DNA from: Lasiosphaeria ovina
Lineage: Eukaryota > Ascomycota > Sordariomycetes > Sordariales > Lasiosphaeriaceae
DNA: 64,000 nt
Reading direction: 5' to 3'
Assembly (NCBI GenBank): GCA_033439765.1
Contig: JAULSN010000009.1
Location: 1,860,001 to 1,924,000, forward strand
Shown here: piece after piece, positions 45,273 to 57,652 of the stretch
How the letters are laid out: each line of letters starts with the position of its first letter
How positions within the stretch are numbered: position 1 is the first letter of the stretch
The notes under the pieces: model-generated
The model's input: only the letters and a program-made list of their open reading frames with translations
Told to the model about the DNA's origin: nothing
Database searches by the model: none
Program-made: the position numbers and the translations under genes

Positions 45273-48200
45273 CTATCTGATCCTTCTTGCTCCGAAAAGG
45301 CCAAGACTCAGCGCCGTGTCGTTTTCTCCGACGTTCGGCGTGGGCTCGCTTAGGATCTCCCAGCGGCGGAAGTTGAACACAGACAGCCGCTCAGGGGTCG
45401 GACGTTCGAGGCCCCACAAGGCGGCAGGCACATTCAGCAGGCCTCCAACTAGCGGCCCATTGGGGCGGTTGGGAGGTCCCCCGGCAGCGGCTGCTGGAGG
45501 CGGTTTATCTTTGTGGCAGAGCATGAGGGTTTCGGTGGGGCCCGACGAGAAGCTGAAGATGTAACGGAGCCGAGCGTCGGATGTGCTATCCTTGAGCGCC
45601 CGGACACAGATGAGGCGCGAGTCTTCGGCCAGGTTGTCAACCAGGTGGCAGGCAAGGTCGAATATGCGGCTGCTCAGGGCCCTGGTGTCGATGCCAGGGC
45701 CGTGCAATGTATCAAGCTCTTGGATCAAACCAGCACTCACTATCAGCGCCTTGGCGCGTAACTCGTTGCCCGGCTTACTCGCGTCAAATGTCTGCGCATG
45801 GAGCATGATGAAGGTTAATAGAAAAGGGAGCCAGTGGTTGAGCACCGGTGGCTTGGCCTCGGCCCCGGACGTGGCCAGAATCTCCCAGAGGTCGGTGAAT
45901 TTGTCAACCATGACAGGGACAAGTTGAGGTTGCCTGACCATGGAGCCGCCACGAATGATGGCGTCGACAACTGACAGTAGATTTGCCGCCATTTGGATCG
46001 TCTGGTCCAGAGGCCGCTCTGTCGGCAAGGTGTCCGCAGGAGACGGAATAAGGTCCAAGAATCGACTTTGGGCGCGGCTCTTTAGGTGGTGCGTTATCTC
46101 TGGGCTCAACGACGACAACATGCCCGTCCACGAGATATTTTTTGCCTCGATTGCCTTGTCCATGGCGTTTGTGAAGAGCTCGAGGTGCGATTGTTGCCGC
46201 TCGGCAGCCTCTTGGCTGTTCTGATCATTGGCCAGGCTCAAGGAAAGCTTCACCTGGCAAAAGGGCAGGGTGAACTCGTTCGTGAGCTCCAGAACCTGAT
46301 CAAAGGTGACACGGGTCTGTGGATCCGCCGTCGGGATCAAGAACCTAGTTGTTATGCAGTCGATCCAGCTGCAAATATGGGAATCTGGACCCTTGATAGC
46401 CAACGCCCGGGCAACGCCCATCGCGTCCTTCAGCACGAGCAGCCTGACCAGGGATAGCAGGCGGTCTTTGGTATCGGCGTCGTCCATGGGCAGGTTTTCG
46501 GTATCGTTCTGAGCCCGGGCGTACGAGTACTCGGCCAGGGCAAGGCGAATGAGGCTTAGAAGCTCCTTGGGATGGTCTTGGTGCGTCTGGTCCTGGAGAA
46601 TACAGAACCGGTAGCACTCTTCAGGCAAGAGGAGGTCGTCTTGTGATATCGGCGTCATGAACAACTGGAGAGCCTCTTGCATGTATCGAGTCCGGTATGT
46701 CATTTGCACAACCTGCGGCCCGGAAGCACCCGGACCAGAAGGTCGAGCAAACCCCGTTCCTTGGGCGCCCGGGGACTCTGCCGTTGTTGCCAAGATGGTT
46801 GCCATGCTCAAACAGCCCACGGACACAAGGAGAGGAAAAATCCGCAGGATTGATGGTCGGTTGCTGATCGTGCGAAGATAGAACAGCCATTTGGTCATGA
46901 TACCGTCGAAAGATTGCACATCGAACATGCGCAACCGGGTGAGGAGGGCACTGTATCTGCGCTGTTTGTCGCCAGCCTTGCCCCAGCAGCTCTGCAGCCG
47001 CTGGGCGACCGCCTGGAATAGGCGGTCCATGGTGTTGGGATCAAGACTAGTGCCTCCAGCCAACAGCTTCTCGATCTCCTCTACCAGGTCGCCATCATCG
47101 TCGTGGAGGCGAGCCGCCATGTTGTCCGACACGGGCGAGCACGCATCCACGGGATTCCGACGGTCGCTCACTGCCAGATCCATCTTTAGTTGCGCGGCCA
47201 ACGCCTCCTGGCCAGGGATTCTCGGAGAGAGGCCAACGAGCGACGCAAGCAGCGGCCGGGCCCCTATCCCCTGGTCTTGAACGACAGCCTTGAGTCGCTT
47301 GTAGAGACCGTCAAACAGAGGCTTCGAAGCGTCGAGTGCGGCGAAGACAAACAGGTGGCGGCTAACAGTGTCGGCAATGGCGGCAAGCACGTCAACATTG
47401 GACTGCTCTGTCAGTGCTTTTAGGATGTCGACGCCCATTGAGAAGTCTTCGGTTGCTTCGAGCACAGCCCGGATAGAGCTGAATATGGCAGGGGACACGG
47501 TGGACCCTCCCTCCTTCTCCTTCTGCTTGGTGTTGGTCCTGAGGATGCGTCGAAGCCAACAGCCTATCTCGGCTTTGAGCCCCCGGCCGCTGATTCGGAT
47601 GCGCTTAGACAACTTGCCGAGCGTCAAGGGCTTCCGTTGCAGGATAGGGTCCGCCGCATCTATCGGCAACCCCAGCGTATGCATCACATGCTTTGTGGCA
47701 AGTTCCACATCTCTTGCTTCGTCATCCACGCTGAAAGAGGCGCGCAAGAGCATGCCGCGCCTGGTGTTTTTCTGCGACCCGGTAAGGGCATGCGTCGGAA
47801 GTTCAACAAAAAGACGCGTGCCCACGGGCCCATCGGGGAGCACATCCTGCGGTCTGGAGAGGCCGCCGCGGGCGATGAGCCACTGAACATAGCGAGGGAT
47901 GGAGAATATACCGGAGCGGACAAGTTCGCACGCCAGGTGGTAGAGGGCATCTTTCCGACCTTGCTCTTCAAAGGTATCCGTGTCAAGGAAGTCCAAGACC
48001 GCTCTGGTAGCATCAACACCGAGGGTGCTCCAGTGACGCAAGATGCGGCTCGCGACATAGACCTTTGCAAGACCGGGCCTGTACAAAGACGTACACCACT
48101 CGAGGAGAGCCTTGGCGAGGGCCGCCTTGTCTTGGGAAATATCCCAACACTGGGCCGGAAGGTCACCGGGCATCGGTGTTTGCAAGGTCCTATCCAGCAT

Positions 48201-50035
48201 CCGAACCAAGCTTTGGCGAGCGGCAGGCTGGGACCTGTTGGCCGATGCCACGAGTTGCTCGTTTCGCTCGTTAATGGTCATGAAGGAGGCTTGCCGGGCT
48301 TCGTCACCAGCAGGTAAGCAAGCCCTCAGCGAGTCCCGATACTTTGACCAGATAGGCGGAGAGAGAAAATTCTCCGGGCTGCTCAGTATCAGAGAATTGA
48401 GCAGCAGCGACAGCTTAGAGAGCACAGGGGTAAACAGGTCTTTGTCTATGTGGTTTTGGATCTAGGGTAACGTAAGCGCGCTTGCCAACCAAAGGACAAG
48501 AAAAGGGGCTTGGGATATAAAGTACCACGTAGTTGTGACTGATCAGGGCGGTGACTAGCCGACGACCATACTTCCTCAGCCGAAGCAGGTCGTTCCAGTA
48601 TATTTGAGTGATGAGTATCCACATGGGCAGTTTGCCCTGGTGGCTGTTCTCGAGGCTTGACACGAGCCACTCCATGTAGTGTTCACGGTCAAGGAGTTGC
48701 TCGGCGTAGAGATGTGTTGCCAGTCGGATTCTGTCGAGCCATTAGGCCGGGTTTGGGCGAGGATGGAATTGTGGGGGGGGGGACGACGACTTACGCATAA
48801 TTCACCTTTGCTTTCCAGTCCTCTTCGTCAAAGGCAAAAGCGACGCCCTCGATGAACTGCTCAACGTAGATGGTCCATTCTCTGACCCACCTGGCCTCGC
48901 CTCCCATGAGATAGGGCCCCTTTCTCTTGGTAGCTCGCAGCTCGTTGGCACCGACACACTTTGTCAGCCAAACCGCACGATCGGTGGGCACGTTCTTGTT
49001 CAGGCACTGATCGAGCATGACCTTTCCCCGGATGCCGTGAGGTATGGTTCGACTCAAGCGGCGGAGCGAGATGGCGGGGTTGGCCAAATCCTTTAGCCAC
49101 ATTTCACGCTTAGTGTCTGTGAGGGTGACGCGAGGAGGGGGTTTGAAAGTGGAGGGCGCCGTGATCTGCCCCCCGTGTCTCCTCTGCCCCAGCACGCCCG
49201 TGAAGATAGTCGACAGCGCGTGCAACCCGCTTTTGTGTTTGAGGGCTGTTGACAGCATGGATTTGGCCTGTTTCGATTCGTCCTGGGCCGGGGACGCCTT
49301 ATCAAAATGACCATGCCGGATGATGGACTCGGACCACTGATCTTCGGGATGGCCGCCAGACCACGGGAAGAAATCGGCATAGCCGACCAAAGGCGGAGGA
49401 CCGAGATTACTGCCGGAACCCGAGCCCGACCCTACGCTCGCTGCAGCTTCGTTCTTGCCAAGGACATTGTACCGTGGAGCGATCGCGGGGATCTCGACGG
49501 TGTAGGGTTTCGGACGGGTGTCCTTCTTGGCGGTGGTTGCAGCGGCAGGCGCGGGTTCCCGGCGAGGCACGTCGACCGTGAAGCGGTGGCGGCGCTGGGG
49601 CATGGGCAAGGGAGCATCAACGTCGAGAGTAGGGGCTTGAGTCGAGAAGCCAGGGCTCATGTCGCTCAGGTCCGAGGGCTCGGTTGGCGGTGCATTGCTG
49701 CGCGAGGGAGTGGCGGGCTTGGAGGACTCGATGGCGTTGGGAGACTCGCTGAAGGCGATCTGGGTGATGACAGAGTCGGGAGTGTCGTGGGACAGCTCAA
49801 GCTTGAGGCGCGAGCCACCCCGGCGCTGGGACGGGAAGCGGGACTGCTGAGCGGCATCGGCCGGATCGGGGGGGCCCAAGTCGTGGAAGGTGGTCTCCTT
49901 TCGAATCGGCGAGGGAGGCAGATACTGCTGCGACAGGGCACGCTGGTGCGCCGGCGGCCGCTGGGACAGGCTCGGGTTGCTGAGCTTGCGCTGGGGCGGC
50001 CGCTGTTGGACGCCCAATGGGGGCCGGGAGGTCAT
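45273..50035 (-). CDS. Mediator kinase-module subunit Med12 (Srb8)
   Basis: Three exons (50035-48795, 48730-48526, 48461-45273) with two 64-nt introns encode 1544 residues. The start is the first true ATG (MTSRPPLGVQQRPPQRKLS); the in-frame codon at 50053 is TTG. The first 200 residues are disordered and rich in Pro, Ser and Arg. The Med12 signature follows at about residues 310-385: PPPRVTLTDTKREMWLKDLA, RLSRTIPHGIRG, LDQCLNKNVPTDRAVWLTKC and GANELRATKRKG. The small second exon, EQLLDREHYMEWLVSSLENS then IYWNDLLRLRKYGRRL, matches the conserved Med12 helical region. The rest is helical repeat-like. Med12 links the CDK8/cyclin C module to core Mediator and activates the kinase. It is a conserved single-copy nuclear gene with an intact frame. 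Confidence 0.94.
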
Positions 50036-53000
50036 GGTTGGGATAGCTGCCAAAGCGCCATGCCGCAGGATATCGCAATGGTTGAGCTTTAGGGGAGGGG
50101 GCCGTGGAAGGCCGTGGCCGTTGGAGCGCCGACGGCGGCGGTGGCGGCGGCGGTAGCAGCGACGACAACGCCAAGGTCGTCGACGACGACGGGGCCGAGG
50201 GTGGGACGACGACGATAACAGACGGGATGGCGGGAATCAAGTGAAGTCGGACGACCGACGTCCCAGCACCTTGGCAGACGGCAACGTCGCACTACTGACT
50301 GCTTGCTGTCGCGAAGCCGCAGCCTAGGCACACACCTGCCGACACTGGACTGGACACACAGAAAGGGAGAGACGGAAGACGAAATGGAGCGGCAGTGGCG
50401 AAGGACTGCCGTTCGCGAGGTTGGCATTCGGTAATGAGACCGCTCGGAGCAGAGGCAGGACGGGGCCAGAAGACGGGACCAGGCGTCGGAGCCGGAGCCC
50501 ACAGGAATGGAAGTCGACGATGGGGTCGGAGACTGGACTGTCGTCTGGTCGGGTTTCGCCTTTCGAGCAAGGTTCCCTAGCACGAGGGAGCGCTTCGCAA
50601 GGATGGCGTGCGCGCCGCCGTAGTTGCCCGCGGTGCCGACCGACTGCGCCCGCGGCTGGGGCACTGGCTGGGGGGTGTTAACTTCGGGTACCCGGGTGTC
50701 AGGCAGCCCAGGTGCGTCCTAGGCTAGCGACCCGCTCGCGCACAAGCCCGACTGCCTCAGCTCAGCGCTTTTGCTACGAAAACGTGCAGGGGTGTGTGCC
50801 TAAAGGCAGCGGTTGACTCCCAAAAGAAAACCTGGGCTTCTCTCACTGAAGCGACCAGCCCGACGCCAGACAAACACAAGTCCAGTTTAGGTAAATAAAT
50901 CCCCACTTGTTGGGATTTCCATCAGTACTGGCAATAAGACACTGCACTTCGCACTTTCCGCCGGCGAGGGGTACCCCAGCTTCCATCCCGGGTTTCGCAA
51001 GGCAAACAGCTGACAAAAGGTCCCGAGCGTAAGATATGGAACTTGAGGAAATGATTGCATTGCTACGATGCTAGGGAGGGCATTACTTAGGAATTCAAAG
51101 GAACCGGCCGTACCGATCTCAAGTTCCAGTCCATCCACAGGTGCCCGTTCTGTACTTACAGTCGTATCAATACAGACATACGAAGTGAGTACTTTCCATA
51201 CATCTTGATCTGATCTAAGGGAGGCAGGTCGGCTGGAACTCTTTCCGCCCCCCCCGGTGGGCTTTCCCGTCCAGTAAGACTGGTCCGTTGTAACCCCCCG
51301 TGCGGAGGGAAGACTCCACTGGTGATCGGTTCCCCGATAGTGAAGTCTCAAGATCGTGCGAGGGGAGATAGCCGTTTTTGCTGATGCCAGTGGTGCTCTT
51401 TACATTATCATGATAAGAGAACACTGCGGTTTAATATTGGAATTTGGCCGACCATACGGGCACGGCAACACGCATACCGCTCAATGACAATGCCCTCCAT
51501 CCGGATTCTTTTGGCCCAGGTTTTATGTCTAGTCCTCCTGTCTTACGCGATGTACAGTGGTGAGGAGCTGGCTAACTTTTCGGCCGCTCGATCTTGGACG
51601 CATACCACCGAAGGCACAGTACGAAATATTCTCTCAATGACAGACTGTAGAAACATAGCATAGCCAGCCGCCATTCGCTAGACGCCTATGCGGTAACATG
51701 CAGCATGCACGCTTTGGGCTTTCATGTGTGCGGCAAGCGACGGCGAGCTTTGAGGAACTCCCTTGCTTGGACATGTCCAGAAATAAACCGACTAAGTGTC
51801 TTCGTAGCACAGGATCACCGTCCAGGACAGCCCGCCTGTCTTGTTGAGGCCCCAGTGCAATTGTATTTAGGGGCGCCCACTGGGGAAGGCGATCCCATCA
51901 ATGTCTGGGGCAGTAGCTATCTGGTAGGTAGCGTACTTGGACCCGGGCCACCGACAAAAACTAAAACCAGTAGAAGCAAATTCGTCAGGCGCCACGAAGG
52001 ATATGAAAGGCCCGTTAGGAAAGATAAAAGATTCAAGCCGATTAGACTGGATCTGTGCAATCTGTCCTCCAAGGCCATTCATTTGAGCAGAGGTATCAAA
52101 AAAATAATATGGTTATTCATTACTTCAGTCAGAAGATAATTGTAAGAATGTCACTTGCCCAGACGCGTGTCCCAAGACCATCGTATGGTTGTACTGATAC
52201 ACCGATACGCATCGCCACCACGCCTAGCGGCAGGGACATACATCTACAATAATAATCAAATATATTAGTTCTGTACTCTCTCACAGGCCACTAAATAACA
52301 TTCGCTGGCTTCTGGCTGGAGGCGGCACAGCATTAGGACGCGGCGCCTGAAACACCGCTTTTTGCAGAGCCGCTCGCCTGTCTTGGATAGCAGTTAGTGG
52401 AGAAAGGCACTGAATTGCTTGCTTTTGCTACTCACTTCCTAGTTTAGTTACCAATTCCACTGCGATACTCTCCGCCTGCAGTTGCTCCCCCCGTTTTTGG
52501 AGGTTTTCGAACCAACTGACACCTGACGTGGCCAAGAGCATAGAAGAAGCTGAACCTGCCTCACCTTGACTGCGCTGCCCACTTGCCCATTTGAGCCGAC
52601 CTTCCTGACCGAGCCGACTGCAGGCCTGCCGCCTTCCTGGCCAAAGGAAAGTATCTCGCCGTCTGTCGGTAGTAAGCCTGTTTATTTTTCAGACGATGAT
52701 GCGCCGCCAGACAATGCCCATTGGTACATCGAGGATTCTGCCGCCCAGAACTCGGGGCCAAAAGTTTTTGGACTTCTCCTAGGATCTGCCTTACGAACAT
52801 ACACAAAACCAAAAACCCAGTCAGCACGATGGCGCCTTTCATTCCCGTGCAACCCAAACGACGTTGCTTAGTTGGCTGTGGACCGGCGCCTGGAGACGCG
52901 TTGCATGCGTAAAGGTTTGGGCCGCAAAGAAGGCCGCGCTCGTGTCTAACATGCTGGGCCTCCCAACCTCTTATGCCTCTGGATATCTATTACCCTCGAA

Positions 53001-54271
53001 TGTTCGCTTTTGTCGGCAAGGTACCGCAGGCCAGCGGCTGTTCGCTGCACTCTGCAGTCTCGTAAAGCCCCATCACTTCTCATCCCAATTAACGGACTAT
53101 ATCTATCATCACCAACCCACGCCTTGAGCGACTTTAGAAGGATGCCCAAACCCAATCATAGTGGGGCTCCCACACAGGTCATGTATTCCGGCCACTACCA
53201 GCAGCACCATGGCCGGCCATGCAATTCCCACCGTTGGCCTTAGGCCAAGCACGTGGGGCGGAAAACAAAGGCGCTCGGTCTGAGCTTAATCCCATGCAGA
53301 AATCACATGGAGCAATTACCTATCTTTTCCATCAATCCCATCGATCCAACAATTCCACAGAAAACAACCTTGACCCAAAAAAAAATCTAGTCTTCAATGT
53401 CGGTAATTATTTCTTCGTCTATCCCAAAACGCTTGACATTCCTAGGATGAAGCATTTACTTGCCCTCCTCTGCAGCCTCTCTTGGTGCGATGAAGGTGCA
53501 AACTCCAGGATACATATTCAAGTCCTACCTGATGGAATGGAAGCCCTTTTATAGTCGGAGTTTGCCTGCCTCCCAGCTGAACCTTTAAGATTAGTATGTG
53601 CTGATGTTTTGTCGGAGCAGGAAGCTCCAGCAGCCAACGAGCCGAGCCCGAAATTGGCTTCCCTCTAACGCCAGAGACGACGCCAAGTTCAAACCCGGGC
53701 TAAGTGCTTCTAACCCAAATCACGACAACCCCAGCTCCCACGGTGCGTCCTACTCTCATGCACTTCCGGGCCCCCTTCCCGCCCAAGACAGAGCGGCCGC
53801 GCGCACACCCTCCCACGATGGTCGGCCCCACCTGACCTAACTAGCACACTTTATCGCTGGCAGACCTCGTCGACATCCGTGTTGTAGCAGCCTTTTGAGA
53901 TAATGAACACTGAGGGCGGTGGCGGTGCAGTTGCACCCACCCGCCTTTGCTAAGCGACCCTCGAGCCAGCCTGTCTTACACACTGGACATTTTATCAGCC
54001 AATTGTTGGCCTGCCCGCCTTGGAAACCGGCAGACCTACATCTGAGCAGCTGAGCCTCTGCCGGCAGTTGGGTCTCTTCAATCATGATTTTTTGCCAGCC
54101 TTCCCTGGAATAGGCATCGGCTCGTTCGTTTCGTGAGGCGATGAAGAGGGAAGTGTTACCAGCGAGTACTTATATCTCCCATTGACACCAACCTCGGCGG
54201 TAACACCTTCATCTTGCAAGCTTCTTTTCCCCGCCGAGCTCTCTTAGTCTCTGCTCTTCTCGATATTCGAT
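50036..54271. other. 4.2 kb with no firm gene; Med12 leader at its left end
   Basis: The first ~700 bp are probably Med12 promoter and leader. Beyond that no known family is seen. A 59-codon frame with a hydrophobic N-terminus lies at 51484-51663 (separate entry). The minus-strand frame at 51867-52082 looks protein-like in composition but stands alone. The right part borders decayed genes and is probably accessory DNA. Confidence 0.45.
51484..51663 (+). CDS. Possible small ORF with a signal/membrane segment
   Basis: A 59-residue frame. Its start, MTMPSIRILLAQ, leads into a hydrophobic stretch (VLCLVLLSYA) that resembles a signal peptide or a single membrane span; the remainder has one Cys and no known motif. 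It could equally be a remnant or chance, since nothing around it helps. Confidence 0.18.
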   Translation: MTMPSIRILLAQVLCLVLLSYAMYSGEELANFSAARSWTHTTEGTVRNILSMTDCRNIA

Positions 54272-54958
54272 ATGCCTTCTCTCGACCTTCTACAAAAGCC
54301 AGCTTGGCGATGTATACGAGGCTTCGAAGCAGGCTGCTGCGGAGCCGGGAGTGATCGAAGCTCTCTGCAAGCTGCTCGTTGCCAACGGCCTCAACCATGG
54401 CTAAAACATCCGCCTCACTTACAAACACTTCGGCATTGCGGACGGCGAGCAGGTTGTCGGCTTCGGGGGCCGGGACATGATGCTCGGCGCCGTCTGCAAG
54501 AATGGCGAGGTTCCAGTCGATCTGCTGCACAAGCACGGCATCCAACTCCTGCCCAACGGCGTCATTACCCCGAGCGACTACTTCATCAGCGATAAGGGCG
54601 AGGCCATCCCTTACGAGTTTGTCTATACCGCTACCACCGCCGGTGCTGGCCTGGCTGGCGGGCTCAGCGGGAGTTTCTGGCCGAGTGGAGCCTCGTGCTC
54701 GGCTAGCACGGCCTCGGTGGCCTACTGTGGCTGTCGGTCCAAGACCCCACCATCCCCGTCAGCGCCCACGAGATGTCGGACCCGGACACCCGCCTCAACA
54801 TGCTCTACTACCGAGAGCCGACCGACGAGGAGTGGCCCGGGCTGCTCACCACAACGTGGCGGGCCAAGAATGTGAATGGGGTCATCCAGGCGAAGAAGTG
54901 CAGCTACTGCAATGACCTGGAATACCATCACAAAAACTGCACTGACCCCACGCATTGA
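54272..54958 (+). pseudogene. Decayed copy of a conserved fungal protein of unknown function
   Basis: A continuous protein can be followed only by changing frames. It starts MPSLDLLQ (54272), shifts by one base in an A run near 54294-54297, and continues QLGDVYEASKQAA and EALCKLLVANGLNH. It meets an in-frame TAA at 54402-54404, then runs KHFGIADGEQVVGFGGRDMM to ITPSDYFISDKGEAIPYEFV. It shifts again near 54670 into FLAEWSLVLG, meets a TAG at 54704-54706, then goes on through HGLGGLLWLSVQDPTIPVSA to a Cys/His end (CSYCNDLEYHHKNC) and a natural stop at 54956-54958. Two frameshifts and two internal stops make it non-functional. I do not recognise a named domain. The damage is scattered point change rather than heavy C-to-T mutation. 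Confidence 0.72.
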
Positions 54959-55381
54959 GAGGAGACGGCCAGATCGTTGGCGGTGACCCGGCACCTTCTC
55001 CAGACCTTCAGACGTCAACTTGCCCTTTTTGTCTTCCAAACCCAAGCCTACGCCGTCAGTCTATCTGCTGCGCCAATGCTCTCATGTTTCCTTACACTCC
55101 TTCGAACGACCCCAACCAATATTGTACGTTACTATAGTTAGTAAAAAGAATGACGCCACGAAGTATGTTTTTTTTTGCCTGGGCTTTGCTCGATTGTGTT
55201 CATCATGTGATATCCGAGGTTCGCTTTGGGGCAGCTAGTTCCCTTACCGTGGCGCGGCGCGATCTCGCACCACACTATCCATGCCCCCGACTAATTGAAC
55301 CCCAGTTCTCAATGGCGATACGCCGTGGATAATTACAATTTTGCTAGGTGCTTATTAATTTGGCCCTGTAGTCCTGGCCCA

Positions 55382-55410
55382 GCAAAGCGGTCGCCAAAAT
55401 AAAGAGCATT
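55382..55410. mobile_element. Solo end similar to the MITE-like terminal repeat
   Basis: The sequence GCAAAGCGGTCGCCAAAATA and its continuation match the 15.4 kb element's terminus, with a few substitutions and 1-bp gaps. I found no partner inverted copy nearby, so this is a truncated or diverged relative. Confidence 0.5.
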
Positions 55411-55650
55411 GGTACGCGTGAACTTATCTTTATAAGCAGACTCTGTTTTTTGAGCGGAGCGCTTCGCGCGCCAAACCTTATCTCAGAGCCCCAGACCCCC
55501 CAAGCGGCTTTTTAGCGTTGTACTCTTGGCCCCCAAAGGGCCCACTTTACCGTAGCCAACCTTAAGAATAAAAGAATCTCGGTAATATTACTGTACTAAG
55601 TGAACTTTGTATAAAGAAAACCTTAACCTTATTTTGAAACCTCAATAAAA

Positions 55651-55673
55651 TACGTAGCTACGTAGCTACGTAC
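55651..55673. repeat. Tandem TACGTAGC palindromic repeat
   Basis: Nearly three overlapping copies of an 8-bp self-complementary unit. Confidence 0.75.
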
Positions 55674-55690
55674 CTCCTAACTGTGAAGGC

Positions 55691-55900
55691 AGGCAAATAC
55701 AAGAGGCCAAGCTTCAAGTAAGGATTGACTGTATTCGTAAAGTAACTAAGCTAAGGAAAGAAAAAGAAGCCTTCGGATCCTATAGGCGGCGATTTTGTGG
55801 TGGTGAGGAGGGCAACTACACTAGTCCCGATTTGGAAGGGTGGGGCTTGCAGCTAAGACAAGGTTGTGGTACCACGGACCATAGTTCGGCCGTGCCGTAA
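55691..55900 (+). pseudogene. Isolated coiled-coil-like coding fragment
   Basis: An ATG-less open stretch of 69 codons. It reads EAKLQVRIDCIRKVTKLRKE, then charged residues, and ends at TAA 55898-55900. The Lys/Arg/Glu heptad-like pattern looks translated, and similar helices occur in fungal transposon-associated proteins I remember, but no catalytic motif is present. Confidence 0.25.
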
Positions 55901-56278
55901 CAAGAATGAAGCCGCAGCGGGTTAAGGCGCTCGCGGAGGAAGATAAGGACCGTACCGACTTTTGGCTTCGGAAACGTACCTCTGGTGGTGCTTTACCTAA
56001 GACGGGTCTTGGCCACTTCCGTAAAAACACACAAGTATATAAGGTATTTGATTGTACTGGTAGATTTGTTGTAGGTTAGGCTAGCTTGCGGCGAGAGCGA
56101 GTCCAAATCCAAAATCACGGGGTTCCATTGGGCAACTGACAAATAATTGTGGAGCTAGGTAGCCTCGCTGGTGTTGCTCGCGATTTAGCTTGCTACTCCA
56201 TCTAGGCTTCTAGTAACATTGCCAACTTCAAAAACAAGACTTGCGCCAACGAGAGGAATCCAGAGCGACCCAATCACC

Positions 56279-56990
56279 ATGGCGTCAAGAAAAGAGAAAG
56301 ACATGCGGCGACCCGAGCTGAGTGAGCTGCCCCGCTAGTCCTACCTAAAGCGCCACCGCGGACCATGCGAACTCAAGAAGCCAGCTGCTGACCTGGGGCC
56401 ACGACACAGTTGTCCCTTACCAAGAGCCGGCCGCGAAGGGCGAAGGCGGCGATTTCGGATCGACCCTCTCGTCGACCCTGCCCATGGCGGCCATCTTCAT
56501 GCGTAACAAATACATTGGATGGTAAGTCGACGGACGTCTTTGCGCTCGCCGCGCCGCGCAACTTTGGCTGCACATTCCCTACTTCACGACAGGGGCATCT
56601 TGCCTTTCCGCCGCCGCTCCGAGAGATTGCGCTTGCGCATCCCTTTTACCATAGTCTTGGCTACAACGCAATTGAGCAGCTGACTTACCATATTTTATCC
56701 AGGGCGGCCGTTGTCTTTAGCGTTCAGAGCTGGCTGGGCGAGAGCGAGGAGTCGCAGAAGAGCTCTGGCACACCCGGCTACTTCTCTGTCGGCATGTCAT
56801 GTAAGACACTGCCTCCCCCCTCAATTCACAGGTCGACTCGGATTAAGTCGCCACAAGCTGCACGAAGCTAACTGCGTTTGCTCACACAGTGATGTCTCTC
56901 ATGGTCACATACCTCCCCCTCTTCCTTCCTCAGCAACCGAACCTGCAAAGAGGCAGCGCGACAGGCGCCGCTGCCCCCGCCCCGGCGTAG
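56279..56990 (+). CDS. Asterix-like small ER membrane protein (PAT complex, UPF0139 type)
   Basis: Four small exons (56279-56321, 56410-56521, 56703-56800, 56890-56990) with introns of 88, 181 and 88-89 nt give a 117-residue protein. All junctions are GT-AG and phase-consistent. It starts MASRKEKDMRRPELIVPYQE. Next comes LPMAAIFMRNKYIGW, joined to AAVVFSVQSWL as a membrane segment, then an acidic/Ser link, then GMSLMSLMVTYLPLFLP as the last membrane segment, and an Ala/Pro tail. This order matches Asterix (human WDR83OS, 106 residues), which with CCDC47 forms the PAT chaperone complex for multi-pass proteins in the ER. The gene is too fragmented to appear as an open frame and is easily missed. 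It is intact although its neighbours on both sides are decayed. Confidence 0.85.
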
Positions 56991-57652
56991 AGCAAGTGGA
57001 GAGATATCCGGTAACTGGTGGCGAGACCGAGAGCTTGTACAAGTCTGATGAACTACCTACGTACTATATAATTCCGTCCCCCTGGACCAGCAACTCTCGC
57101 TCCGTCGCGGAGCGCGAGGGGGGTGTGTTAGGTGCCGAGGTGTAATATATCCTATAACTGGAATATGAAAATAAAATAATAGAAAAGCTTGTTTTCTTCT
57201 TCTTTTTTATGAAGATTGCCTTCGACTCAACCTCGACCTATTTGGGCACCGGAATTGCATCCTCACTTGAGGACGGGGGGTTGGCGTTGAGGTTTAACAT
57301 TATGGGTGATAAGTAAGGTCGACCGATGGAATGGGATTCAACGTCTACTCAGTATACCCAGTCTCTACTCCATAGCCTTGGGCCGAAAAGACAAGGGGGA
57401 AAAAGAACAAAACAGAGTACCTACATGTAGGTACTCATTGGAGCGTGAAACAAATGTTGACCAACCACAACCAACGATAGCTCAATATCGTATCGCAAAC
57501 ATGAAGCCCGCGACCGCGACAAAGGTTTTGAAAATAAACGGCATACCCGGCACTCTTTCAATCTCTGAATTGATTTCCGAATCTTGCCGCCCGCCACCGC
57601 CCACAGCTTTTCCCATTCCATCGATCGACGTCAATCCTAACCCCGTTCTACC
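56991..57652. other. Intergenic before the HNH-type pseudogene
   Basis: No coding evidence. A CTACATGTAGGTA-type palindrome lies near 57421. Confidence 0.6.

Larger units (their letters stand above)
54959..56278. other. Accessory intergenic region with transposon-like remains
   Basis: Contains a MITE-type end (55382-55410), an A/T-rich patch (about 55540-55680) with a TACGTAGC tandem palindrome (55651-55673), and an isolated coiled-coil-like open stretch (55691-55900). The last part is the promoter of the Asterix-like gene. Confidence 0.5.

Noticed and set aside
51867..52082. 71-codon minus-strand frame with protein-like composition
   Set aside because: No neighbouring exons, splice sites or recognisable motif; too little to call a gene.
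54156..54545. 129-codon minus-strand frame
   Set aside because: Antisense to the 54.3-55.0 kb pseudogene, whose plus-strand reading has conserved-looking blocks.
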